From: Butyrivibrio sp. | GTDB taxonomy: Bacteria; Bacillota; Clostridia; Lachnospirales; Lachnospiraceae | DNA: 62,521 nucleotides | Assembly: GCA_023664865.1 (NCBI GenBank) | Contig: JAMPEU010000017.1 | Coordinates: 1-62,521, forward strand | Direction of reading: 5' to 3' | In this document: positions 43,920 through 53,817 of the stretch, piece after piece | How the letters are laid out: each line of letters opens with the position of its first letter | Numbering within the stretch: the first letter of the stretch is position 1 | Program-made: the position numbers and the translations under genes | Notes under the pieces: model-generated | Seen by the model: only the letters and a program-made list of their open reading frames with translations | Told to the model about the DNA's origin: nothing | Database searches by the model: none

Positions 43920-46016
43920 ATGAAACAGCAAGAACATAAACAAAATGAAAATGTAATCAAGTTGAACACTTCTATGGTTGGAATGGTTAATTTATTACGG
44001 CTATGCACCGTTATGTTGGCTGTGGTGTCTTTTTGGTCAACAGCACAAGGCATGGTTAATTATGTATTCTCTGAAAAATGGCAAGCATATGCAGCCTCTT
44101 TAGCAATCCAAGGAATACTATTAGGATTAAATTTTTATTATCTTACTTTCAAACATTTTATGAAATCTTTTTTGCAAAAAGCAGGACTATTTGCCTTAAC
44201 AATTGTGGTACTTTTCTGCTCATCTTGGTTTAGTTTTATATTTATTGTAGAACATGTTTATGGTCAATCATGGGAAATAGAAAGCCAGTTATTAATTCAA
44301 TCCACTTATCGAAGAGAGCTTTATGCTGCAAGTGATTATGCCGATGAATATGCAACACTGCTTGAAAGTGAGTTAGAACAGCAAATCATGAATCTTTATT
44401 CACAAGCAAAGGAACTAGAAGATAGTGAATTTACAATTACAGACACAATAGATTGGGAAGAAGAAAAAAGCAATTATACCCTCGATGATTTTGCTGCAAG
44501 AAGCGAAATGACAACGATTATTAATGCAGTGGAATCTGCTTTAAATAACGGTTTTTCGCCTAATGAACAAGAGCGTGCTATAGAGATTATCATAGAAATG
44601 CGTAATAGTATTGAATACTCATGCGATAATCTATCAGACCGAGTGACTAGTACAAATGACAATCTTACAATAGCAAATGAAAACTATCAAGCAGCACAAA
44701 GAAGCTTGAATATGGCAACGGCAGAAACAGATAGAACTTCATTGATTACGGCCGTAGAAACAGCACAGGAATATTTGGAGTCACAACAAAACTTATTACA
44801 ACAATTGCAAGGTCAATTGACTGATTATCAGGACGCTCTTGGAAGAATTCAGTTTTATGAAATTAGCCTAGGTTTACGTTCAGAGGGAACGGCAAATTTG
44901 ATAAGCGCCTCATTAAGAAATATACAATTAGAACTATTCAAGGAACAACCTGATTTATTAACTTTAGAGACACAGGCAACATCCATTTTTCAACTACTAC
45001 AGTCCACAATTAATACTGCCGATGGTGAAGACAGATATCAGGAATTGTTAACTCAGATGAATGATTTTATAGATAATTTGCAGAATTATAATACGATTGT
45101 CACTTCGTCACAAAATTTTGAAGCTTTAATAAATGAGTTACGCAATAATTCGGAGGCATTAATAGATAATGATGAATGGAAAGGCAAATGGTCCCTTCAG
45201 TTAAATGAGCTAAAATCCCAGATTGCAACACTTCCGATTTATACTGGGTTGGAAAATGAGAAGTTGTTAAGTTATTACAGAGCATCTTCTTCAGATATAT
45301 TAGATGAAATGATTCGTTTATATATTGCAGACCATAACGCGGTACAACAAGGAATTATTTATCTTTTTAGTCCTTATCGGGAATTGGCCTTATTCTCATT
45401 AGTATTAGCCCTTTTTCTAGATATTGCAGCATTTATCACTGGAATGTTTGTTGAGGTAATTGAGCAGAAGCAACAAGAAAAAAATATAAATCACACAGAT
45501 ATTACAGAAAAAGAACCGGTAGAAGTTTTTGATAGCGAATATCTTTCGTTTTCTATTCTTGGACTTAATAAATACATTTATTTGAGCGGTGATTATGTGC
45601 ATGAAGAACATAAAAATATATATTGGGCAATTAAAGATGGTAAAGAAATTGAAATAGTTCTGCCAGATATAGATTTAAAAGCAGGTCTATATACTGAACA
45701 AAACGGCAATTGGAGTCCAATTGCAGAAAGTCAATCGCTCCAACTTATATCAGAACCCCAAGATGGAATATATATAGATTGCACAATAAAGTGTCGGGAA
45801 TACGCTTTAATCATCACTACAGAAGCCGATAAAAAAGAACATTATCTAACCACTATTACAGAGAATATACCCGCTTATATATTAAAAAATGATCATTTGG
45901 AGATTACTCCGGCATATTTATTAAATGAGGAAAAAGAAAAAGTTATTATTGTAGCTTTAAACCAAAAAGGAACTGCAGTTATAGCAGTTTATATATGCGA
46001 TAAAAAAGTAATATAA
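43920..46016 (+). CDS. Large membrane protein with long coiled-coil loop
   Basis: A 698-residue protein that I do not recognise. Three hydrophobic helices lie at about 22-112, then a long helical segment rich in Gln, Asn, Leu and Glu (about 115-475) that looks like coiled coil, then one helix (about 483-508, LALFSLVLALFLDIAAFITG), then a soluble C-terminal domain (about 510-698) predicted mostly beta. The even number of helices places both termini on one side and the coiled coil on the other, probably outside. GGAG precedes the ATG by 5 nt. It follows its partner gene by 38 bp. Confidence 0.7.
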   Translation: MKQQEHKQNENVIKLNTSMVGMVNLLRLCTVMLAVVSFWSTAQGMVNYVFSEKWQAYAASLAIQGILLGLNFYYLTFKHFMKSFLQKAGLFALTIVVLFCSSWFSFIFIVEHVYGQSWEIESQLLIQSTYRRELYAASDYADEYATLLESELEQQIMNLYSQAKELEDSEFTITDTIDWEEEKSNYTLDDFAARSEMTTIINAVESALNNGFSPNEQERAIEIIIEMRNSIEYSCDNLSDRVTSTNDNLTIANENYQAAQRSLNMATAETDRTSLITAVETAQEYLESQQNLLQQLQGQLTDYQDALGRIQFYEISLGLRSEGTANLISASLRNIQLELFKEQPDLLTLETQATSIFQLLQSTINTADGEDRYQELLTQMNDFIDNLQNYNTIVTSSQNFEALINELRNNSEALIDNDEWKGKWSLQLNELKSQIATLPIYTGLENEKLLSYYRASSSDILDEMIRLYIADHNAVQQGIIYLFSPYRELALFSLVLALFLDIAAFITGMFVEVIEQKQQEKNINHTDITEKEPVEVFDSEYLSFSILGLNKYIYLSGDYVHEEHKNIYWAIKDGKEIEIVLPDIDLKAGLYTEQNGNWSPIAESQSLQLISEPQDGIYIDCTIKCREYALIITTEADKKEHYLTTITENIPAYILKNDHLEITPAYLLNEEKEKVIIVALNQKGTAVIAVYICDKKVI

Positions 46017-46054
46017 TGACCTCATATTTTGGTTCATATATAATACTTGTGTTT

Positions 46055-46090
46055 ACACTATAAGTCTCCTATTATGAAGGCTTATAGTGT
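46055..46090. terminator. Hairpin between convergent genes
   Basis: ACACTATAAG (46055-46064) pairs with CTTATAGTGT (46081-46090), 10 bp perfect. It lies 39 bp after the plus-strand membrane gene and could end transcription from both sides. The rest of 46017-46292 holds nothing that I can support. Confidence 0.5.
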
Positions 46091-46292
46091 ATTCTGCGCA
46101 TAATTCATCTCTTCTAAGTCAATATTTCTAAACTTATTTTACTTATGTATATCAAAATACATCATCAGCTACCAATTTCCAGCCAAAAGCCCCTCGCTAC
46201 TATCTATTGAAACATGTGATTAATCCGCCTGCCAGCAGTCGTAATCAGGAAATTTCTCTTCCTTAAACTACACACACCTTCTTTTAGCAAGA

Positions 46293-47316
46293 CTATCTTC
46301 CACCTGTAAAAAAACGATATAGTTTCGGCATTTTCTTGTCACAGCATGACGATATTATTAGAACAACTGCTATTGTAATTATTGGTAAAACTATATACTC
46401 GGCATACAGTATCACATCACTTTGCTTAATAATTCTGACACATACATTTTGAAGAATTGTCAACAATTTACCATGTAAAACAAATATCATAAAGCTATGC
46501 TTAGATACCAACAGAAACATTTCTGATAATTCTTTCGTTCTCTCCGCATATTTTGCAAAACTAAAAATTGCCGGAAAGAAAAATAATATTGCTGCATAGC
46601 TAAGGGCAGATGAAAAAATGCTACTACCGTCATTGATATATACTAATGCTATGGCTGCCAATGCTGCAATAATTACGCCTTTGATTTTAATATGTACTGG
46701 TTTTGGATTAAAGCCCGTCCAAAGACCTAATGAGAAAAATGGAATAGAGCTTTTTAAAAAATAACCATTATCATATAAGAATGGTATTTTTCCTGCGATA
46801 ATACATATAAATCCTATAATCAAAATGGCAGAAGGCAAACGTTTAACACATAATACTATTAGTGGATATAGCAAAAATGAAACAAATAATTCCCTTACAA
46901 ACCATAGCGGATCATAAAGAGTCTTTTTGATAAACGGAATTCCAAATAAGTTTAATAAAAGTTCTTTTAATGTCCATTTTGTTACATCATCAAACACAAA
47001 AGGCAGAATATAATGCCCCCCATTCAAATACAAAATAGAATAAATTCCAAATCACAAAAGGGAGCAATAAAGATTTCATTTTCTTTTTTATCATTTCAAG
47101 ATAAGGACGTTCTTCCAACGAAACTGCCAAATATCCACTTACAATAAAAAATATGGGTACTCCGCATTGTGCAAGCTTGGATAAAACCGGAATTAGAACA
47201 GGCGGTTGTGCCTGCGCATATCTGAATAAATTACCTGAATGAACATATACCACCATAATACACGCACAGACTTTTAGTATGTCCAGATATTGGCTTCTTG
47301 TTTTTTGATTTATCAT
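46293..47316 (-). pseudogene. Acyltransferase-3 family protein, out of frame at a G6 tract
   Basis: Two overlapping frames make one protein. The first (to 47316) has the family start SQYLDILKVCACIMVVYVHSGN and FFIVSGYLAV; the second (from 46293) has the remaining helices and FMIFVLHG. The switch falls at six G (47016-47021). With five or eight G the frame would be continuous, giving about 341 residues. As it stands the product ends after 108 residues. The family O-acetylates surface glycans. Given four G8 runs in neighbouring genes, this may be a phase-off state and not decay. Confidence 0.8.
47016..47021 (-). repeat. G6 tract at the acyltransferase frameshift
   Basis: Six C on the plus strand, preceded on the coding strand by GAAT as is the G8 run of the MBOAT gene. 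Eight G would restore the frame. Runs of six also occur elsewhere in the window (in cobT and cobQ), so length alone is not remarkable. Confidence 0.7.
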
Positions 47317-47451
47317 ACAAATCCTCTCCTAATTTATAAATTAGTAATATTCACAATCCCTATCCAAAAACTTTTTAATTAATCAGTTAGATATCACATG
47401 ATAATTTGTTTATAACGATATTTTGTGATTTAAATTTCCTGTCACATACTA

Positions 47452-48582
47452 TCAACTCAATTTCATAACCACAGATTCATATTTTTTATAAATTTTGCAT
47501 ATTATCTCTTTCATTTTGGGTACAAGATATGTAATAAACCTTTGTATCGTGGCTTTATACAAAATGCCTAGTATAAGTGAAGCGATAAATATTGCAGCAA
47601 CAAGCAGCAGCACCCAGCATAATATATAATCATATCCGAATCTATTATAAATAAGTTCCCATAAATATGGTCTAAGATATGTTTTTATAAACAAATTGTC
47701 ATGTATAATATATATCAGCAAGGATAAACCTGATATATAATTTACACATTTATTCTTAAATGACAGATATCTTCCAATATTAAACATACCAAATGCCATA
47801 AAGAGTAAAAATGGGCTACAATTTTTATTCCAATGAAAAAGCTGTTCCTCAAACAATCCCATATGTAATCCAAGAATATTAGTGACAAAAACAATTAAAA
47901 TATTTCCACAAAATCCTACAATCATAAAAACAATATTCATCTTGACATTGTTACAAATCCCCCCCCGCACATATTTTTTTATGTATGCCATGATAAAATA
48001 TATTGCTATCCACACAATCAAATCGGAAGAATAAAAAGCTCCATGAATATAATTAAAGCCACAATATAAAATCCCTAATATTGTCGCCGCTTTCAGCAAA
48101 CTATCCTGTTTTAATGAATCTATACAATAATTCAGCATTGGATGAATGGCATAAAATATTATATAGCACACAACATACCAGTTCGTATTAAAATTAAACG
48201 GAAATAATGCTTTTATAATAAGTATAAAAGGAATATTTCCGCCTTTTATCAGCAATGCTGCTACAAGGCATATAAAAGAAATGCTCCACACCTGAAATAT
48301 CATTGTGAATAATTTCCCCATATTCACCTTTTTGCTTTCCAATAAGAACCAAGCTGAACACATAAAAAATATGCTATTGCCAAGTGCACCCGAATATCGA
48401 AATATAATTAATACAAACGTCTGAAAATCAGTGGTGGCATGCCTAAGATTCACAGCATAATTCGAGTATGGTATATATAAATTTTCATCTGCTAGTGTCT
48501 GTACAACATGACTCAAAACAATTAACAATATCGCAAACACCTTGATCAATTCAATTCCTGAATTTCTTTTAATACCTTCCAT
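47452..48582 (-). CDS. Acyltransferase-3 family membrane protein
   Basis: A 376-residue membrane acyltransferase (OafA/WecH-like) that would O-acetylate a surface glycan. The N-terminal helix starts GIELIKVFAILLIVLSHVVQ with the catalytic-type His, and the C-terminal helices carry YISGLSLLIYIIHDN. A G8 tract at 47959-47966 lies in a short loop (KKYVRGGICNN) and is in frame. GGGAG precedes the ATG. Its 3' third is duplicated as a pseudogene at 41567-41930. Confidence 0.88.
   Translation of the reverse strand: MEGIKRNSGIELIKVFAILLIVLSHVVQTLADENLYIPYSNYAVNLRHATTDFQTFVLIIFRYSGALGNSIFFMCSAWFLLESKKVNMGKLFTMIFQVWSISFICLVAALLIKGGNIPFILIIKALFPFNFNTNWYVVCYIIFYAIHPMLNYCIDSLKQDSLLKAATILGILYCGFNYIHGAFYSSDLIVWIAIYFIMAYIKKYVRGGICNNVKMNIVFMIVGFCGNILIVFVTNILGLHMGLFEEQLFHWNKNCSPFLLFMAFGMFNIGRYLSFKNKCVNYISGLSLLIYIIHDNLFIKTYLRPYLWELIYNRFGYDYILCWVLLLVAAIFIASLILGILYKATIQRFITYLVPKMKEIICKIYKKYESVVMKLS
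47959..47966 (-). repeat. G8 tract in the acyltransferase gene
   Basis: Exactly eight C on the plus strand, coding-strand context GTGC-G8-ATTT, encoding Arg-Gly-Gly. A change of one base would truncate the protein in its middle. Confidence 0.95.
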
Positions 48583-48645
48583 AATAGTAATTCTCCCTGT
48601 CTAAAAAGACTAAATATATCATAAGTATGTGTATATCCTTTATTT

Positions 48646-50154
48646 TCAGTTCTTTTCTCTCTTCATCCTTTTAATCAATAATCTTTTATAAAAAATAAAT
48701 TCCTCTGTTCTATAAAAAACACCAAGCCATACAATGAATGATAATCCCAAAGAAATGGCTACCTTACCCACAAATATATTAACCTTACTTACAATCCAAT
48801 AAGATAGTATTGCTACTATAACTGTAATTCCTAAATAACACATAAATCTCTTCCAATATTCATTAAATCTGAGCTGGAAAGAATAATGATACACAATGTA
48901 TGCGTCAAACCATATTGAAGTACTTATCTTGCTGATTGTCGTTCCTAAAAATACTCCTATTAACCCAAAATATTTGGTTAGTATAACAGATACTATCAAA
49001 TTAATTGCAGCCTCTATCCATGGTTTCCATTTATAGTGAACGAAGAGTCCATCTGCAAAAGTATAAATTTCTATTGGCTGCAACATACCACTCAGATAAC
49101 AGTTAAAAACCACAATACATACCACTATCTTATCTAAATGATATCCTACTCCAAGCCATAGTAAAATAAATGGTTCCAGCAAATTTAACAGGCAAACAGC
49201 AACAACCATATATATGCTTCCATATAAAAAGAAAATTTTTTTAAAAACCTCATACTTTTTATCTTTACTTTCTTTTGCACAAAGATTTCCTACACCTCCT
49301 GTAACTGCGTTTTTTATCATCACTGTAAAAAATAAAACCATCTGTATGACCATATCGTAATTAGAATAAATTCCAACTAAAACAGTACTAATTAACGCAG
49401 AAATAATTAAATTATCTGTAGCGCCCAAAACTGTTCCATTAAATTTTATAGAAAATGTTCCTAAAGCGTTTTTACATACTGCAAGGACTTCTTCCTTTTT
49501 CAACATTAGTACTTTTTTCCTAATAAACGGAAATAATACAATTGCTTTTTTATAAATACAGTAATTACTAATAATCATCAATACAATTTCTATAACAAGA
49601 TAAATAATATAATTACGCGTTATTAACAAGAATACGCTTTCCACAGCACTCTTTATCACTGCAAAAATAGAAAGATATCGTTTATTAATATATTCCATTT
49701 GATATATGCCTAGCAACGACGTATACTCTGCCCAAAAATAAGATATAGATGTTTTTAACAGAAAAAGAATATAGATAACTTTTATGTGTTCAACATTAGG
49801 AACATCTGTCAGTATTTTATCTAAAAACGGAATCAGGCATACTCCCGCAAGTAATATGAAGCATCCGATAAATGTATAAATAGCCTTGTACAACTTTAAG
49901 TATTGACAAATCTTTTCTTCATTTCCCTCTGCAACCGGTTTATACATATCATAAACGATTGCAGAACCAAGCCCCAGTTCTGCTAATGAAAGCATTGATA
50001 AAATATTAGAAAATACCCCATTGACTCCGAGATATTCTTTTCCTAGGCAATATACAAAAATCGTACGCATACCAAATTTCATAATAATATTAGTAATTTG
50101 ATATATGACAGTTGCAATTAAATTTTTTCCTGCATTTTCAGTTCTTGATTTCAC
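48646..50154 (-). CDS. Polysaccharide flippase, Wzx-like
   Basis: A 502-residue membrane protein of the MATE/MOP polysaccharide exporter class with about 14 helices; it starts GKNLIATVIYQITNIIMKFG and has the family's GVNGVFSNILSMLSLAELGLG segment. It should move lipid-linked repeat units across the membrane. GTG 50154 is the start, with GGGAG 7 nt before it; the gene lies 3 bp after the polymerase gene. Confidence 0.88.
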   Translation of the reverse strand: MKSRTENAGKNLIATVIYQITNIIMKFGMRTIFVYCLGKEYLGVNGVFSNILSMLSLAELGLGSAIVYDMYKPVAEGNEEKICQYLKLYKAIYTFIGCFILLAGVCLIPFLDKILTDVPNVEHIKVIYILFLLKTSISYFWAEYTSLLGIYQMEYINKRYLSIFAVIKSAVESVFLLITRNYIIYLVIEIVLMIISNYCIYKKAIVLFPFIRKKVLMLKKEEVLAVCKNALGTFSIKFNGTVLGATDNLIISALISTVLVGIYSNYDMVIQMVLFFTVMIKNAVTGGVGNLCAKESKDKKYEVFKKIFFLYGSIYMVVAVCLLNLLEPFILLWLGVGYHLDKIVVCIVVFNCYLSGMLQPIEIYTFADGLFVHYKWKPWIEAAINLIVSVILTKYFGLIGVFLGTTISKISTSIWFDAYIVYHYSFQLRFNEYWKRFMCYLGITVIVAILSYWIVSKVNIFVGKVAISLGLSFIVWLGVFYRTEEFIFYKRLLIKRMKREKN

Positions 50155-50157
50155 TTA

Positions 50158-51288
50158 TCAACTCCCACGCCCTAACAAATGATAAAAATCAATCCCATAA
50201 AATTTCATATGACTAATCATTGCATTAAAATAGAATAATGCCCTAATTCCGCATGTTACAACTAATATATTCATAAGTAAGCCTATCTTCTTTCTCGACT
50301 TATACAGTGCGTCTACGATAGGGCAAAACATCATACATATCAACATAGAATTCCTATCCAACAAAACAGGAAATGTAATTGAAACCGTTAGTGTTATGTA
50401 TGTATATAGACTTATCAAGCCCCAATCATCATTATCAATAAATTTACATTTTCTCACTTTTAAGAGGATTATAAATATCGCCAATGTCGATATTGGCAGA
50501 AATATATACCATATATTTACTTTATAATATGCTTCTTCGCCTGCATATCCATCCACTTTTCCTACCAATGTCTGAACATATAAATTTGAATACTTAGCTA
50601 ACACTTGACCAAGCCATATAATTACAGAAGGCGCTAATCCCATAATCAGCAATAGCACAATCTTTATACTCTTATTCTTTTTTTTAACCAGCTCATAAAC
50701 TCCCTGAACAGCTAATACAAATATAATAGAATAATGTATCAAGCACAAAGAAATACAAGCTAAATAATATAATGTTTTATGCCCTTCTTTATATAATTTG
50801 TAATAAGCTAAAATCCAGATGGAAAATACTAATACATTACGGATACCGGAAATTATGATAAAAATAGAGCATCCACCAAATAAAATTATAATATATATAG
50901 AAAAAGTCCTCATTGATAGCTTGTTACTTTTCATTCTATTTGATATCAAGCAATAAATAGAAGCGCCAAATATCAATACTGTCAACGCTGGCAAAAAACC
51001 TTTTTCCCCTGTTTTTCCAATGCCATACAATAATATTCTCCAAACAACCATCCCACTATGGTCTCGCCCAGCGCAAACATCATCAATTTGCTTATAGTGT
51101 TTATATAAATCATCACTCACAGACGGCTCTGCCCAAAATGCAATAATCGATAATGCCACAATAAATATTATCCATGTCACTTTAATTGTATTGTTTCTAC
51201 AACGAATAGGAAGAATTAAACCAATCGCAACTTGGCATAAAAAAATAATACATATGCCGATCGCACAATAAAACAACATCTTACTCAT
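50158..51288 (-). CDS. EpsG-type polysaccharide polymerase
   Basis: A 376-residue membrane protein with about ten helices and the EpsG-family loop SVSDDLYKHYKQID after the third helix, and ISGIRNVLVFSIWILAYY further on. Family members are Wzy-like polymerases of exopolysaccharide repeat units. AAGGTG precedes the ATG. It is next to the flippase gene, as usual. Confidence 0.82.
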   Translation of the reverse strand: MSKMLFYCAIGICIIFLCQVAIGLILPIRCRNNTIKVTWIIFIVALSIIAFWAEPSVSDDLYKHYKQIDDVCAGRDHSGMVVWRILLYGIGKTGEKGFLPALTVLIFGASIYCLISNRMKSNKLSMRTFSIYIIILFGGCSIFIIISGIRNVLVFSIWILAYYKLYKEGHKTLYYLACISLCLIHYSIIFVLAVQGVYELVKKKNKSIKIVLLLIMGLAPSVIIWLGQVLAKYSNLYVQTLVGKVDGYAGEEAYYKVNIWYIFLPISTLAIFIILLKVRKCKFIDNDDWGLISLYTYITLTVSITFPVLLDRNSMLICMMFCPIVDALYKSRKKIGLLMNILVVTCGIRALFYFNAMISHMKFYGIDFYHLLGRGS

Positions 51289-51308
51289 TTGTCACCTTAC
51301 CTTGCAAT

Positions 51309-52367
51309 TCACACCAAACTATAAATATATCTTTTCCACATATCCGCAATTTTCTGTTCACTATGAGTTTCTCTGATTTCCATTGCGTGTTTACCCATAC
51401 TTATTTTTAACTGCTCATCTTCAATCAATCTGATAATTCTATCTGCCATACTTTCTACATTTCCTCTCGGAGTAAGTAAGCCATTTACACCATCTTGAAT
51501 CAGCTCTCTAGGTCCTCCACCATAACAATCAGTTGCAACCACGGGAAATCCCATTGCCATAGTCTCCATAAGAGCATTTGGCATGCCTTCATAGTCTGAG
51601 GAAATCACATAGATATCTGAATCAGTAATTTTATTATGCACATCAAGCTGAAAGCCTTCAAACACTACGTTTTTTTCTATTTGTAGTTGACTGCATAATT
51701 TTTTCAACTTTTCTTCTTCTACGCCAACACCAAATATCCTTAATATATATTCTGAATGTTTTTGGCAGACGATGCTAAATGAATTTAATAAAAGCGAATA
51801 ATTTTTCTCTGGCATCAGCCTTCCAATTGCAACGATTTCTTTATTTCTTTTATCAGTTTTATAGGGCAGATTATTCATAACCGGATTATGAATCACTATG
51901 CCTTTTTTCTGTATTTTCCTTGAATAATATTTCCTTTCCTCATTTGTTTGAAAAACATAACCATCAGCTCTCCAATATAAGGCCTTTCTTAACAGTTTTG
52001 ATTTATATGATAAATTATCATATTTAGGTGCACTTCTCTCACTTACAACAACACGTGTCTTTCCACCAAGTAATCTCACAAAAGATACAAGTAAATTTGC
52101 ATATATACCCATTCCTATTATTACATCTATTTTATGTTTTTTTGATATCTTTAACAAAGTGACTGCATCGGTAACTATCGTTTTATTTCCCTTTAATACA
52201 CATAGTCTCTTTACTTTCTTAGGTACTGTATATTCTTTCTCCTTTTCATCACCTGTAATAAGATATACGCAATCTTTATCTTCAGTGCTAAATGCGCCAG
52301 CAATCACTACTGTTTGCCGCTCAGAACCCCCTCCTGCCAATCCTTCTGAAACAAATGCAATTCTCAT
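51309..52367 (-). CDS. Glycosyltransferase family 4
   Basis: A 352-residue GT-B fold enzyme. N-terminal FVSEGLAGGGSERQT is the acceptor-side glycine motif; the C-terminal half has IVAIGRLMPEKNYSLLLNSF and the E-x7-E donor site ISSDYEGMPNALMETMAMG. It transfers a sugar from a nucleotide donor onto a lipid-linked intermediate at the cytosolic face. GGAGAG precedes the ATG. Confidence 0.9.
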   Translation of the reverse strand: MRIAFVSEGLAGGGSERQTVVIAGAFSTEDKDCVYLITGDEKEKEYTVPKKVKRLCVLKGNKTIVTDAVTLLKISKKHKIDVIIGMGIYANLLVSFVRLLGGKTRVVVSERSAPKYDNLSYKSKLLRKALYWRADGYVFQTNEERKYYSRKIQKKGIVIHNPVMNNLPYKTDKRNKEIVAIGRLMPEKNYSLLLNSFSIVCQKHSEYILRIFGVGVEEEKLKKLCSQLQIEKNVVFEGFQLDVHNKITDSDIYVISSDYEGMPNALMETMAMGFPVVATDCYGGGPRELIQDGVNGLLTPRGNVESMADRIIRLIEDEQLKISMGKHAMEIRETHSEQKIADMWKRYIYSLV

Positions 52368-52425
52368 GTCTTATTTTCTCTCCAATATTTTTATTTATCC
52401 AAAAGTTTCTACTATCAAAACCAAC

Positions 52426-53817
52426 CTAAAATCCCCCATAAATAAACACTGTATCTCCTTGATAGAAAAAAGCTATCGTTATTAAAATCACTGTCCATAA
52501 TATAAACCACGATGAGAACTTATTATAATCAAGCATAACATATACAGCTTCACCTTGTTTTTTCCACAACATATAAATACATATAGCAGCAATCAATATA
52601 GCAAATATAATTGTATACACATAGATATAATGAACACCATCTGCCATAACAAACATTCTGTGTATTATTATCAATGCGTTTTCCATGCTATCCGCCCTAA
52701 ATAACACCCATCCCAGATTAACAAACATAAACGTCAATATAATTGAAATACCTCTGCTTAATCTCTTGCCAGCAGTTGTTTTTATATGCCATCCTTTCTG
52801 CTTCACCCAAACCGTAAATAATTTATGGCTCACAGAACCAATTCCATGATATAGTCCCCACAACACGAAAGTCCAACCGGTACCATGCCAGATACCACTC
52901 AATAGCATTACTATCAATATATTACAGCATGTCTTATGTACACCTTTCCTGTTACCTCCCAGCGGAATATACACGTACTCTTTAAACCAGCTTGACAAGC
53001 TAATGTGCCATCTTCTCCAAAACTCTGTTGGATTCTGTGCAATATATGGCAAATTAAAATTTCTTCCTAAGTCATACCCTAGTGCTCGCGCAATCCCTAC
53101 TGCCATATCCGAATAACCTGAAAAATCACAATATATCTGAATAGAATATGCCACTGTTGTTAAAAGTATCGATAAGCCACTATAGGCAACGGGAGCTGCA
53201 TACACTGCGTCTACTGCGCGCCCCAGGCGATCTGCTATAACACCCTTTTTAACAATACCCATTAAAAAAATCTGCACACCGGCTACAATATTCTGCATTT
53301 TAACGGGATGCTGCTGCTCCAGTTGTTTTAAAAAGTCATGTGCTTTTACAATTGGACCTGACGTAATTTGCGGAAAAAATCCTATGTATAAAGCGACTTT
53401 TTTAAACGATTTCTCTATCTGGATTTTTTCCTGATAGGCATCTATAATATAACTCACTGCCTGAAAGGTATAAAATGACAACCCCATTGGCAAAGCAAGC
53501 GAAAGAGTTCCCCCCCCATTCTCAATTAATAAAATACTATACTTATATATTGCCAATACACCAAATTCAAACAGTATACCAAAAAACAGAATCAATTTTT
53601 TAATATCTTGTTTATTATTTGAAAACAACCTTGCTGAACTGTATGCGGTAATTGTTTGAAACAACAATATCGGCAAAAAGCGAATATCGGCATATGCATA
53701 AAAAATATAGCTTGCAACAAGCAAAATATTCTGCCTCATGGTTTCTTTTTTGGACAACCTGAGTATAGTAAAAAGCATTATGGCAAAAACAACAAACGCC
53801 ACAGACAATATGTTCAT
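52426..53817 (-). CDS. MBOAT O-acyltransferase (AlgI/DltB type)
   Basis: A 463-residue polytopic membrane acyltransferase. The signature EFWRRWHISLSSWFKEYVYI and the catalytic His in LSGIWHGTGWTFVLWG are present. It would pass an acyl group across the membrane to a glycan, together with the SGNH protein encoded immediately upstream (stop and start codons are adjacent). A G8 tract at 53510-53517 lies in frame near residue 100 (IENGGGTLS). Confidence 0.93.
   Translation of the reverse strand: MNILSVAFVVFAIMLFTILRLSKKETMRQNILLVASYIFYAYADIRFLPILLFQTITAYSSARLFSNNKQDIKKLILFFGILFEFGVLAIYKYSILLIENGGGTLSLALPMGLSFYTFQAVSYIIDAYQEKIQIEKSFKKVALYIGFFPQITSGPIVKAHDFLKQLEQQHPVKMQNIVAGVQIFLMGIVKKGVIADRLGRAVDAVYAAPVAYSGLSILLTTVAYSIQIYCDFSGYSDMAVGIARALGYDLGRNFNLPYIAQNPTEFWRRWHISLSSWFKEYVYIPLGGNRKGVHKTCCNILIVMLLSGIWHGTGWTFVLWGLYHGIGSVSHKLFTVWVKQKGWHIKTTAGKRLSRGISIILTFMFVNLGWVLFRADSMENALIIIHRMFVMADGVHYIYVYTIIFAILIAAICIYMLWKKQGEAVYVMLDYNKFSSWFILWTVILITIAFFYQGDTVFIYGGF
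53510..53517 (-). repeat. G8 tract in the MBOAT gene
   Basis: Exactly eight C on the plus strand, coding context GAAT-G8-AACT, encoding Gly-Gly-Gly. A one-base change would stop the protein within its first quarter. Confidence 0.95.
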
